Of a stretch of DNA of 64,000 nucleotides, positions 8,126 to 16,491 are shown one piece after another. Location: positions 1-64,000 of the forward strand of contig CAYNKA010000001.1 in assembly GCA_964397655.1 (NCBI GenBank). Direction: 5' to 3'. Each line of letters starts with the position of its first letter. Position 1 is the first letter of the stretch. The position numbers were made by a program, and so were the translations under genes. The notes beneath the pieces were generated by a model. It saw nothing but the letters and a program-made list of their open reading frames with translations. It did no database searches and was not told the DNA's origin. The stretch comes from CAYNKA01 sp964397655 (GTDB lineage: Bacteria > Spirochaetota > Spirochaetia > DTKZ01).

Positions 8126-9216
8126 GCTTTCTTATCCTCCAATACGGCTATGGTTTTCTCGAAGAACGCGAGGCCTACGGTCTCGCCCTCCGCAGGGGTC
8201 GAACCGGGACCGCGGTCGACGTTGACGACCTGAAGTTCCGCTTCTCCGCAGCGAAGAATGTATTCGATCTTTTCCCCGAGGAAGGTGCGGGAAACTACTT
8301 CGGCGGAGGGAGCCTGAGGATGGGCGGTCCTTACGAGGTCCACGGACTCGGGGCGGAGAACGAGGATGATGTTCGCCCCGGCTTCGGGACGGAGCCGCCC
8401 GATTCCGACAGTGAGACTGGTGCCCAAGGCGTCTACCGACATCTCGTTGCCCGCCACCGAGAGAACCTTCGCCCGGACCATGTTTACCCGACCGATGAAC
8501 TGAGCCACGAACGGATTCGACGGGCGGTAATAGAGGTCCTCCGGGCTTCCGTCCTGAACGAGGCTCCCTTGGTTCATGACGCATATACGGTCGGAGACAG
8601 CCATGGCCTCCTCCTGGTCGTGGGTCACGTAGATCGTCGTGATGGAAAGGCGGCGCTGGAGATCGTGGATTTCGCTTCGCATCTGGATGCGGAGTTTCGC
8701 GTCGAGGTTCGAGAGCGGCTCGTCGAAGAGGAGAACTTGGGGCTTGATGACGATGGCCCGGGCGACCGCGACCCTCTGCTGTTCGCCTCCCGACATCTGC
8801 GCGGGGAATTGCCGCTCGAAACCGGAGAGCCCGACTAGGGCGAGAACGTCCTTGACCTCCCGTTCGATATCAGATGAGGAGAGCCCGCGTACCTGGAGTC
8901 CGTATGCGATATTTTCGAAAACGGAAAGGTGGGGAAAGAGGGCGTAGTTCTGAAAGACGAAACCTATGTTCCTCTTGTTGGAGGACAGTGCGGTCACGTC
9001 CCGGTCGCCTATGCGGATAGATCCGGTGTCGGGCTTCTCGAATCCGGCTATCATCCTGAGGGTCGTGGTCTTGCCGCAACCCGATGGTCCGAGCAGGGTA
9101 AGGAATTCGCCGGGCTTCACGACGAGCGAGACGTCCTTTGCCGCGTAGACTTCTCCCTTTACCGGGTGTGAAAATCGTTTTGAGATGCCTTCAACTTTAA
9201 CTTCGACGGAAGTCAT
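8122..9216 (-). CDS. ABC transporter ATPase, FbpC/PotA type
   Basis: A 364-residue nucleotide-binding subunit. Walker A is GPSGCGKTT (about residues 42-50), the signature is MSGGEQQRVAVARA, Walker B is VLLFDEPLSNLDA, and the switch His is in YVTHDQEEA. A C-terminal TOBE-type domain (about 245-364) is typical of the ferric iron, thiamine, spermidine and phosphonate group. It follows the permease gene by 15 bases and overlaps the next gene by 4. It powers import with the permease at 9232-10932. The substrate cannot be told from this subunit; the binding protein points to the FbpA-like group. Confidence 0.9.
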   Translation of the reverse strand: MTSVEVKVEGISKRFSHPVKGEVYAAKDVSLVVKPGEFLTLLGPSGCGKTTTLRMIAGFEKPDTGSIRIGDRDVTALSSNKRNIGFVFQNYALFPHLSVFENIAYGLQVRGLSSSDIEREVKDVLALVGLSGFERQFPAQMSGGEQQRVAVARAIVIKPQVLLFDEPLSNLDAKLRIQMRSEIHDLQRRLSITTIYVTHDQEEAMAVSDRICVMNQGSLVQDGSPEDLYYRPSNPFVAQFIGRVNMVRAKVLSVAGNEMSVDALGTSLTVGIGRLRPEAGANIILVLRPESVDLVRTAHPQAPSAEVVSRTFLGEKIEYILRCGEAELQVVNVDRGPGSTPAEGETVGLAFFEKTIAVLEDKKA

Positions 9217-9231
9217 CGAGATGGTTCCTCC

Positions 9232-10932
9232 TTAACCGCCCAGGACATTCGTCACCTGGGCCGAGCCTGCGGTCCTGAATCGCCTCATCAGAGAGTTGAT
9301 TGCGTTGATGACGATGAAGACGACGACGACGATGAACACCGAAAACGCGGCGGCGGGTCCGAGCGAAAGTTCGGTGATGTTCTCAAGAATGCGTACGGTT
9401 ACAAGCGTCCAGTTGATCGAAACGAGGAAGATGGTGGCGCTGATGGCGGTCATCGACCGGATAAAAACTACTCCAAGGCCCGAGAAAAAGGCGGGAGCGA
9501 TCAAAGGCAGGGTGATGCGGCGGAAGGTCGTACCGCTCGACGCACCGAGACTCTCGGAGGCTTCCTCGATGCTTTTGTCGATCTGTGAGAGCATGGCGAT
9601 CGTAGTTCGAATTCCTGTCGCACCGTATCTGAAAACATACAATGCGATAATGATTATCGCTGTTCCGGCAAGCTCTATAGGCGGAGCGTTGAAAGCCATG
9701 AGGTATGCGATGCCCACTATTGTCCCGGGGAGCGCGTAATTGAGCATGGAAACAACTTCCATGGACAGGCGGCCGGCGAACCGCTTCCGTGCGGTAAGAT
9801 ACCCGACAATGACGCCGTAGAGTCCGCCCAGGGGCATGCAGAACGCCGCAATGATGAGTGTATCCTTGATTGCCTTGGATCCTTCGGTGAAGATGATCCG
9901 GTAGTGATTGAGGGTGAACTCGTGGTTCGCGCCGAGCGCATTCACGATCGATCCGAAGAGGAGAAGCGCATAAAGGTAGAAGATGATCAGGGTGACGGCG
10001 AGACACAGGCCTGCGAGCATCCCGGCTACGGCAGGAGAGACGCTGTCGAAGGGAGTCTGTCCCGCGCCTTTTCCCGTAACGGTGACATAGAATCTCCTGC
10101 TCACCCAGTATCTTTGGAGGAAGAAAACCAGCATCGAAGGCACGAGAAGGATGAACGAGAGGACGGCTCCGCCTTTCAGGTCGAACATACCCGTGATCTG
10201 CAGAAATGCCTGGGTGGGAAGGACGGGAAAGGCGTTCCCCGCCAGGATGAGAGGCGTTGCGAAGTCCGCGAGAGACGCGGCGAAGAGAAGGAGGAAGGAG
10301 TTCGCAAGCCCGGGAATGCAGAGCGGAATCGTCACGGTCCTGAAAACACGGATTCTTCCCGCGCCGAGGCTGAGCGCCATCCGCTCCATGTTCGAATCGA
10401 TGGCGGCGAGCATGGGCTTCAGAGCGAGGTAGGCGATAGGGAAGAAGGTAAGGACCTCGGAAAAAAGCGTGCTCCATAGGCCGTATACGGTGGTTCCCTT
10501 CCAACCGAGCAGCTGATAGGTGACGAGGCCTCGGGCTCCGAAGGAATAGATCATGCCGATGGCGGTGGTGAACGGCGGTGAAACCAGGGGGAGGAGGACG
10601 ATCCCGTCCATTACGGCCGCGAGCCGAGGCGGCAGCTTCGTCCTGGTCGCCGTGAACGCGAAGAGGAAGCCGAGGAGCGTACCGAGAACACCGACCAGGA
10701 AGGCGAGCCAGAGACTGTTCTTGAATGCGACGAACTGATTGACGTCGGTGACGACGTCGATGAGACTCGCCGCGGAAACCGTTCCTTCCTCATAGAAGAC
10801 GCCGACGAGCAGCGTCCCCAAGGGGAAGAGGATGAACAATCCGAGCAGGACCCAAAGTACGAGTATGGTTCCGGCGAGCGCGGGGTCTTTGAGACCTCGC
10901 GCAGTACCGGTTTCGTTTCCTATGCTTCTCAT
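9232..10932 (-). CDS. Fused ABC permease, FbpB type
   Basis: A 566-residue inner-membrane protein with two binding-protein-dependent permease modules in one chain, about 12 helices in total. Each half has an EAA-type loop (EASESLGASSGTTFRRITLPL in the second half, MALSLGAGRIRVFRTVTIPL in the first). Two-module permeases of this length are characteristic of ferric iron (FbpB/AfuB) and some 2-aminoethylphosphonate or thiamine importers. It lies 10 bases after the binding protein gene and 15 before the ATPase, so the three form one operon read leftward. One chain should replace the usual permease dimer. Confidence 0.9.
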   Translation of the reverse strand: MRSIGNETGTARGLKDPALAGTILVLWVLLGLFILFPLGTLLVGVFYEEGTVSAASLIDVVTDVNQFVAFKNSLWLAFLVGVLGTLLGFLFAFTATRTKLPPRLAAVMDGIVLLPLVSPPFTTAIGMIYSFGARGLVTYQLLGWKGTTVYGLWSTLFSEVLTFFPIAYLALKPMLAAIDSNMERMALSLGAGRIRVFRTVTIPLCIPGLANSFLLLFAASLADFATPLILAGNAFPVLPTQAFLQITGMFDLKGGAVLSFILLVPSMLVFFLQRYWVSRRFYVTVTGKGAGQTPFDSVSPAVAGMLAGLCLAVTLIIFYLYALLLFGSIVNALGANHEFTLNHYRIIFTEGSKAIKDTLIIAAFCMPLGGLYGVIVGYLTARKRFAGRLSMEVVSMLNYALPGTIVGIAYLMAFNAPPIELAGTAIIIIALYVFRYGATGIRTTIAMLSQIDKSIEEASESLGASSGTTFRRITLPLIAPAFFSGLGVVFIRSMTAISATIFLVSINWTLVTVRILENITELSLGPAAAFSVFIVVVVFIVINAINSLMRRFRTAGSAQVTNVLGG

Positions 10933-10942
10933 GGATTCGGCG

Positions 10943-11980
10943 TTACGGGTTCAGGACTTCCGCGATCCATCTGTCCACGACCTTCTTGCGGTTGGCCCCC
11001 GCGTAATCCGCATCGATCGGGAAGAGCTTCGCGTTCTTCAGAACCGCTGCGAGGCTCGGCTCCACGTCAACGTCGGGATGCGCCGGGATGAAGTTGATCT
11101 TATACTTCGCGAAATGCTTCTGCATATCGGCCGATGTAGCCCAGTCGATGAGCTTCTTGCCGAGCGCCGGATTCTTCGCTCCCTTGATGAGGGCGATGGC
11201 TTCCGCGGCGCTGCCGATGCCTTCCTTCGGGAAGCTCACCGTGACGTCGTATCCTTTCGCCTTCGTGTCGAGTGCGTCGACGATGAAGAAGATGCCGCCG
11301 CCCGCCTGTCCGAGGCCGACCGGAAGCGTTCCGCCGCCGCCGCTCTTGGTGTAGAGCTGGATGTTGGGGCGGAGCTTCTTCATGTAGGCGAAGGCCTTGT
11401 CCTGGTCGCGGCCGTTCACTTCGAGGATCGAGAAGATCCGCGTGACGGCGGTGCCGGAAGTCCGGGCGTCGGCCATCTGAAGCATGTTCTTGTAGGCCGG
11501 ATCGAGCAGGTCCTGCCACGAAGAGGGAGGATTGAGCTTGTTTTCCTTGAGGAACTTGGTGTTCGTCAGGAAGCAGAGCGGGTCGTCGGCGATGGCGATC
11601 CAGTAGCCGTCCTTGTGTTTGAAGCGATCCTCCAGCTTGGCGAAAGAGGGGGACTTGTAGGGCTCGAACAGGTCGTCGGCGATGCCGGCCGCGTGGGTTT
11701 CCACGGGTCCTCCGAACAGGACGTCGATCCTCGGGTTCTTTTTCTCAGCCTTGACCCTGGCAAGGGCCTCGCCGGAGGAAAATCTTACGAAATTCACCTT
11801 GATGCCGGTCGCTTTCTCGAACTCCTCGAACATCGGCCTGGCCCAGTTCTCCGGCCAGATGGAGTAGACGTTGACCGTGTCCGCCGCCATGGCGGGGACG
11901 AAGCCCGCGAGGACGAAAATCGCAAGGAAAAGGACGCTCGCGAAGGCGCCGTACGGTCGACGATTCTTCGACGTATTCAT
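10943..11980 (-). CDS. Periplasmic substrate-binding protein, FbpA-like
   Basis: A 345-residue protein with a signal peptide (hydrophobic core, cleavage likely at AMA-AD). The mature chain begins DTVNVYSIWPE and follows the family 1 extracellular solute-binding fold used for iron, thiamine, phosphonates and polyamines. Motifs NVYS, RIDVLFGG and SSWQDLLDP are typical of Fbp/AfuA-like proteins. The paired tyrosines that bind iron in classical FbpA are not obvious, so the ligand may be an organic anion, a phosphonate or a metal complex. It is the first gene of the operon, with AAGGAGG 7 bases before ATG 11980 and a strong promoter at 12010-12039. Confidence 0.88.
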   Translation of the reverse strand: MNTSKNRRPYGAFASVLFLAIFVLAGFVPAMAADTVNVYSIWPENWARPMFEEFEKATGIKVNFVRFSSGEALARVKAEKKNPRIDVLFGGPVETHAAGIADDLFEPYKSPSFAKLEDRFKHKDGYWIAIADDPLCFLTNTKFLKENKLNPPSSWQDLLDPAYKNMLQMADARTSGTAVTRIFSILEVNGRDQDKAFAYMKKLRPNIQLYTKSGGGGTLPVGLGQAGGGIFFIVDALDTKAKGYDVTVSFPKEGIGSAAEAIALIKGAKNPALGKKLIDWATSADMQKHFAKYKINFIPAHPDVDVEPSLAAVLKNAKLFPIDADYAGANRKKVVDRWIAEVLNP

Positions 11981-12009
11981 GTTTGTTCCTCCTTAACGAA
12001 AGTTTAACA

Positions 12010-12039
12010 ATTCTATGCATTGCGGCTTCGCCTTGTCAA
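12010..12039 (-). promoter_or_regulatory. Sigma70 promoter of the ABC importer operon
   Basis: On the minus strand, TTGACA (12039-12034), an 18-base spacer and TAGAAT (12015-12010). The -10 box lies about 30 bases before the binding protein start. Confidence 0.8.
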
Positions 12040-12041
12040 AC

Positions 12042-12080
12042 GAGAATTGCTCGATTCTCCAGGAATTCGGGGAATTCTCC
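12042..12080. promoter_or_regulatory. Possible operator upstream of the importer promoter
   Basis: GAGAAT-6-ATTCTC (12042-12059) is followed at once by GGAATTCGGGGAATTC (12062-12077), so two related palindromic or repeated boxes lie just behind the -35 element on the side where an activator would bind. The regulator is unknown, and the site could also serve the divergent dehydrogenase gene. Confidence 0.35.
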
Positions 12081-12197
12081 ATGCAATCGAACGAAATCCC
12101 ACTCAGCGCCGATCGTCTCGCCTGCGATCGTGCATCTGCCCGTATTCCGTTGCGGCCGTTAATGTGCTATCTTTTTCGAAAGCTCAGGAGGTAGATC

Positions 12198-13223
12198 ATG
12201 GAGCGCAAGGTGAGGTTCGTCGTCACGGATTACGTCGAACCGGATCTGGAATGGGAAAAGCAGGAATGCGTGAAACTCGACGTGGATTTCGAGGCCTTTC
12301 AATTGAAGACGGCATCCGCGCCCGAACTCGTCGCTGCCTGCAGGGACGCTGACATCGTGCTCGTGAACATGGCCAAATTCACTCCGGAGGTCATGAAAGG
12401 TCTCGCCAAGACGAAGGTCGTCCTCAGGCATGGGATAGGATTCGACAACCTGGATCTTCCCTCCGCCACGGAAGAGGGGATCGTCTGCGCGAATCAGCCG
12501 AAAGCCTCGAACGAAGACGTCGCGGAACACGCGATCACCTTGATGTTCGCCGCTTTCAGGAAGATCAAGAAACAGGAATACAGGATGAAGCCCAGCATCC
12601 AGGCCGGGAAGTGGGATTACACCGGGATCGGAGGCCTGAACAGAATCGCCGGAAAGACCATCGGAATCATCGGGTGCGGGAACATAGGAAGCCACATCGT
12701 GAAAAAGCTCGCGGGCTTTCATCCCCGCTTCCTCGTTTACGACCCCTATCTGCCGGAAGTTCGTGCCAAGGAGCTCGGCGTGGTCCTCACGGACATGGAA
12801 ACCCTGCTCCGCGAGTCCGACATGGTCACGGTCCACGTACCGGTGACCGACGAGACCAGGGGTATGTTCGACAGGAAGCTCTTCGCCAAGATGAAGCCGT
12901 CGGCGGTGTTCGTGAACACTTCGCGGGGAGCCCTCGTGGTAACCGAGGATCTCGCCGCCGCGCTGAAGGAAGGAACGATCGCAGGAGCCGGGATCGACGT
13001 GTACGTGAAGGAGCCGCCGGAACCCGGATTTCCGCTGCTCGATCTGGAAAACGTGATCCTGACCCCCCACCTGGCCTGGTCCAGCGCCGAAGGTGCCGAT
13101 GAGATTCGCGTGATGATCATGGACGATCTGCGCCGGTTCCTGAAGGGCGAACCTCCGCTCGGAGTCGTGAACAAGCAGGTGTTCTCCTCACCGAAGCTCC
13201 GGCTGAAATCGGCAAAGCCGTAA
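12198..13223 (+). CDS. D-isomer 2-hydroxyacid dehydrogenase
   Basis: A 341-residue NAD-dependent dehydrogenase of the SerA/VanH family. The catalytic domain wraps around a Rossmann fold with GCGNIG (about residues 158-163). The catalytic Arg lies in NTSRGALV, the Glu in the DVYVKEPP region and the His in TPHLAW. It lacks the C-terminal ACT domain of classical SerA, so it may be a short phosphoglycerate dehydrogenase or act on another 2-hydroxyacid. The start has AGGAGG 7 bases upstream. It is a single gene that ends before a terminator-like hairpin. Confidence 0.88.
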   Translation: MERKVRFVVTDYVEPDLEWEKQECVKLDVDFEAFQLKTASAPELVAACRDADIVLVNMAKFTPEVMKGLAKTKVVLRHGIGFDNLDLPSATEEGIVCANQPKASNEDVAEHAITLMFAAFRKIKKQEYRMKPSIQAGKWDYTGIGGLNRIAGKTIGIIGCGNIGSHIVKKLAGFHPRFLVYDPYLPEVRAKELGVVLTDMETLLRESDMVTVHVPVTDETRGMFDRKLFAKMKPSAVFVNTSRGALVVTEDLAAALKEGTIAGAGIDVYVKEPPEPGFPLLDLENVILTPHLAWSSAEGADEIRVMIMDDLRRFLKGEPPLGVVNKQVFSSPKLRLKSAKP

Positions 13224-13341
13224 AATCCGAAAAACTCGGTTTTCTGAGGGTATTCCCCGACACGGGAACCCTCGTGAAAGACTATGTGTTATAGACGATG
13301 ATGGAGACCGGATAAGAAGGTCCGCCTGCTGTTTTACGGGA

Positions 13342-13365
13342 GCCGTCCTTCGGGACGGCCTTCTT
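13342..13365 (+). terminator. Hairpin between convergent genes
   Basis: GCCGTCC-TTCG-GGACGGC (13342-13359), a 7-bp stem with a stable tetraloop, followed by CTTCTTC rather than a full T run. It lies between the dehydrogenase and the convergent nitroreductase and could slow or stop transcription both ways. Confidence 0.5.
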
Positions 13366-13419
13366 CGATTCCCCATGACAGCATTCTACGGGGGCGGAAA
13401 CGGTTCGCGATGCGAAGGT

Positions 13420-14238
13420 TCACGTCACCCGCCTGATCCGTGCCGCATCGTCCTTCTGAACGGTGCGGGCGAATCTGATCGCTGGATACCCGAAGAGTGC
13501 CGCGGAGAAGGCGTGATCGTCCGGTATGCCGAAGAGCGGCCTTATCTCGGGGACGAGATGCGCAAAGAGCCTGAGAAAGCCCCACCATACGCAGCCGAGG
13601 CCTGCGCTCTGCGCGAGCAGATCGAAATACGCCACGGCTATGGCCGCATCCTCGTTCGCGCAGGGGGCGGAGAGCGGGGCGGTGACGACGAGGACGTGAG
13701 GCGCTCCGCGGAACAACATGCCGAAAAGCACGTCTTCCGGCAGGCGGAGCATAGGCTCGTATCGTTTCGGCATCTTCGAATCGGCCGTCGCCGACTTTAT
13801 GAGCCCGACGGTCTTCTTCCCGATACGGTCCAGAGTCTCCCCGTCCTCGATCACGTTGAAGGTGAGCTCGCTCGCGTTCGCCCCGGTAGGCGCATGCGAC
13901 AGGGAGGCGAGAATCTTCACGATCAGCTCGCGATCGACGTTTTCGTGTTCGTAGTGACGGACGCTGCGCCTGCCGCGGATGAAACGGTTCATGACTTCGA
14001 AATCGGGAAAGGCGCCGGGCGGGATCGGGATACTGTCGGCCGGAAACTTCCCGAGGATCGACAATGCGCCTGTTGGGCAGATCGCCAGGCAGTGCTGGCA
14101 GCGCAGGCAGAAATTCTCCTTTTCCGCCGGAATACGAGGAAAATCATTTCCTTCTTTTTCTATGATTCTGTTCGTGCAGTCCTGTACGCACAGTCCGCAG
14201 CGAGTACAGAGATCCTCATCCACCTTGAAATTCAGCAT
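13420..14238 (-). CDS. Nitroreductase with two 4Fe-4S clusters
   Basis: 272 residues. An N-terminal 2x[4Fe-4S] ferredoxin domain carries Cys 11, 14, 17, 21 and Cys 44, 47, 50, 54, followed by an FMN-binding nitroreductase domain that opens with RRSVRHYE (about residue 90). Such fusions occur in anaerobes and reduce nitro compounds, quinones or flavin-linked substrates with electrons from ferredoxin. Cytoplasmic. It stands alone behind its own promoter at 14287-14315. The physiological substrate is unknown. Confidence 0.9.
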   Translation of the reverse strand: MLNFKVDEDLCTRCGLCVQDCTNRIIEKEGNDFPRIPAEKENFCLRCQHCLAICPTGALSILGKFPADSIPIPPGAFPDFEVMNRFIRGRRSVRHYEHENVDRELIVKILASLSHAPTGANASELTFNVIEDGETLDRIGKKTVGLIKSATADSKMPKRYEPMLRLPEDVLFGMLFRGAPHVLVVTAPLSAPCANEDAAIAVAYFDLLAQSAGLGCVWWGFLRLFAHLVPEIRPLFGIPDDHAFSAALFGYPAIRFARTVQKDDAARIRRVT

Positions 14239-14286
14239 TCTCCATCTCCCCCGGAGGCCGGCAGTGTATCCATCGGTCCGGCATGA

Positions 14287-14315
14287 ATGCTAAATCCTGG
14301 GTTTTTGTTTGTCAA
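14287..14315 (-). promoter_or_regulatory. Sigma70 promoter of the nitroreductase gene
   Basis: Minus strand TTGACA (14315-14310), 17-base spacer, TAGCAT (14292-14287), about 50 bases ahead of the start codon. Confidence 0.6.
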
Positions 14316-14330
14316 TCGAGGCTCCTTCGC

Positions 14331-14640
14331 TCAATGCGCTGCTCTGCGGAGAGCGGCGATGTCCAGCCAATCGTATCGTTCGGCGAAGGGATAGGATCCG
14401 ATCGGCATGAGCTCGCGACCGGGAATCGCGGGTAGCTGGCTGAGTCGGTCGACTTCTCCGTCCGAACCGCAGGGCACGAGGAAGGAGACGGAAGGATTGA
14501 ATTTGAAAAGGGGCCCGGCCGATAGGAGGACGAAATCCGAGCCGCGGAGTTCGGCCTCGACGATTTCTGCGTCTCCGGACGGCGTATCCGGCAAGAAGAA
14601 CCCGTTCTCTTGACCGTTCCGCGAAAGGCGGGTATGACCT
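14331..14640 (-). pseudogene. VOC/PhnB-like protein fragment
   Basis: The frame reads AEIVEAELRGSDFVLLSAGP then FKFNPSVSFLVPC and later GSYPFAERYDW, the central pattern of PhnB-like (3-demethylubiquinone methyltransferase-like) VOC proteins. The N-terminal strand pair expected in about 30 earlier residues is absent, because upstream the frame runs into the arfB gene on the other strand. The C-terminus diverges soon after ERYDW. The best start is TTG 14594, which has no good ribosome binding site. It is probably a decayed gene between two intact ones; the family call rests on pattern memory. Confidence 0.45.
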
Positions 14641-14644
14641 ATCC

Positions 14645-15061
14645 ATGGACCTCGAACTGCTGCTTTATTCCCTCGAACGGAACCTCGAATTCTCCTTCGC
14701 CCGCTCGTCGGGAAAGGGGGGACAGAACGTCAACAAGGTGAGCACGAAGGCCGTAGCCTCGGTCAGGCTCGATCTTCTCGAGGGCCTGGACGAAGGCGAA
14801 CTCGAACTGGTGAGGATGAAACTCGCGGGCAGGATATCTCAGGAGGGGTATCTCGCGGTAGCGGTCCAGGACACGAGGTCCCAGCTCCGCAACCGGGACC
14901 TGGCAAGGGAGAGGATGTCCGCCCTGCTCGTCGCGGCGGTCGAGAAACCGAAGAAGAGGATCGGGACCAAGCCCCACCGCGCCGCGAAGGAGAGGCGGCT
15001 CACCGAAAAGCGGGCTAGGAGCTTAACGAAGAGTCACCGCGGACGGTTCGCCGCGGAGTGA
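14645..15061 (+). CDS. arfB: Ribosome rescue peptidyl-tRNA hydrolase ArfB
   Basis: 138 residues with the class I release factor GGQ motif inside SSGKGGQNVNK (about residues 21-31), and no codon-recognition domain. The C-terminal tail from about 100 is rich in Lys and Arg, as needed to enter the empty mRNA channel. ArfB (YaeJ) frees peptides from ribosomes stalled without a stop codon and complements tmRNA, which is also encoded in this window. Length and layout are typical. It seems to stand alone. Confidence 0.9.
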   Translation: MDLELLLYSLERNLEFSFARSSGKGGQNVNKVSTKAVASVRLDLLEGLDEGELELVRMKLAGRISQEGYLAVAVQDTRSQLRNRDLARERMSALLVAAVEKPKKRIGTKPHRAAKERRLTEKRARSLTKSHRGRFAAE

Positions 15062-15098
15062 CCGGGCTTTCGCATCCATCGCGGCACGGATGCGAGGT

Positions 15099-16325
15099 TC
15101 AAGCCGCGGATTCCGGCTTATCGATGGGAAAGAAGATCCTGAAACCGAGGCCGGGACCCGACGTGCAGGCGATGCTTCCCGACTTGTGGCGTCTCGCGTG
15201 GCCGAAGACGATCTTGAGGCCCGTGTCTGCGATCTCCTCCGCATCCGCGCCCGGGGGAAGCCCCGCGCCGTCGTCCTCGCACTCCAGGACGAGACCTCCC
15301 GCGACTTTTTTCACGGAAAGTCTGATTCTACCCTTCCTTCCGCCCGGAAAGGCGTGCTTCAGGGAATTGCTGATGAGTTCGGTGACGATCTGGCCGATGA
15401 TGACCGCGCTGTCCACGTCTACGCTGATCGCTTCGACCTCTTCGGAGAAAGAAATTTTTGCCGCGAGTTCGCCCGCGCCCTTCATGAGATAACCCGTAAC
15501 GTCGTGGAGATAGAGCTTGAGATCGAGCCCCGAGAAATCCTCGGACTGGTAGAGAAGTTCCTGGGCTCTCGCCATCGTTTGGATGCGGTTCTCCATTTCC
15601 CGGAATTCGTTCCGCGAGCGCTCGTCGGCGAGCTTTTCCCGCCTGAGGCGGAACAGGGAGATGATCACCTGCATGTTGTTCTTGACCCGGTGGTGGACCT
15701 CCCGCAGAAGGACCTTCTTTTCCTCGAGGTCGCGGGCGATTCGGTCCGCGGCGAGCCTCTGCTCCATGACGTCGAGGAGGATCTTCCCGATGAGGACCGT
15801 CACCAGGGGGTAGACGACGATGATCGTCGGGCCCACGCGTCTCATGGTCGATTCGCGGAGGTCGGAGGGGAGGAGGAACATGCAGGCGATCATCCCGGCA
15901 TGGACGAGGATTCCCATGAGGTAGAGGTTCCGCTTCGTGAAGGGGCGGCGATGTGCGAGCTTCCGTCTCCTGAAGAACATCCAGCCGACGAGCCAGGCGA
16001 GAAGCGTGGTCGCGAGGCCCATGAGGAGTCCCGAACCGCCGAGGGTGAGCCGATAGATGCCCGCCGCGAGCGCCGCAATGCCTCCGGCGAGCGGGCCGTA
16101 GAAGAGGCCGCAGAGACTGATGACCACGGTCCTACCGTCGAAGATGAGGCCGGGAACTACGACGACCGGGTAGAGCATCCCGATGACCGCAATCGCTCCG
16201 AAGAGGAGGCCCTGCAGCACCTTGCCCGAAAGCCTTTCCCGGTCGAAACGGTCGTCGAGAAAGGCGGAAAAAACGCTCAGGGCCACGAGGACAGAAAGAT
16301 TGTAGATCAGGTCCAGCAGGATCAT
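15099..16325 (-). CDS. Membrane sensor histidine kinase (5TM-LYT plus HisKA_2)
   Basis: 408 residues. Five or six N-terminal helices (about 1-185) match the 5TM sensor region of the LytS/YehU type. A short linker is followed by a HisKA_2 dimerisation domain with the phosphate-accepting His in REVHHRVKNN (about 211) and a HATPase domain with N box ELISNSLKHAF and G box DDGAGL. It should sense a membrane or extracellular signal and pass phosphate to a response regulator, but none is encoded nearby, so the partner is elsewhere. It is a single gene, divergent from the lipoprotein gene at 16492. Confidence 0.87.
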   Translation of the reverse strand: MILLDLIYNLSVLVALSVFSAFLDDRFDRERLSGKVLQGLLFGAIAVIGMLYPVVVVPGLIFDGRTVVISLCGLFYGPLAGGIAALAAGIYRLTLGGSGLLMGLATTLLAWLVGWMFFRRRKLAHRRPFTKRNLYLMGILVHAGMIACMFLLPSDLRESTMRRVGPTIIVVYPLVTVLIGKILLDVMEQRLAADRIARDLEEKKVLLREVHHRVKNNMQVIISLFRLRREKLADERSRNEFREMENRIQTMARAQELLYQSEDFSGLDLKLYLHDVTGYLMKGAGELAAKISFSEEVEAISVDVDSAVIIGQIVTELISNSLKHAFPGGRKGRIRLSVKKVAGGLVLECEDDGAGLPPGADAEEIADTGLKIVFGHARRHKSGSIACTSGPGLGFRIFFPIDKPESAA

Positions 16326-16491
16326 GACAATGAGGATACTATATCAAATTCTCGGCTCAGTTTCACTATGCGATTCGGGATACATGAAATCTTCGAATGG
16401 ATAAAGCGATGTGCGTGCTATATCATTGTAATTGAGGATGTTGTGATTTTCACCGGGTAAGGCTTCTTCCGTTCGAAAAAAGGAGTTGAAA

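Noticed and set aside
8110..8838. Plus-strand frame opposite the ABC ATPase
   Set aside because: Overlaps a gene with intact Walker motifs on the other strand.
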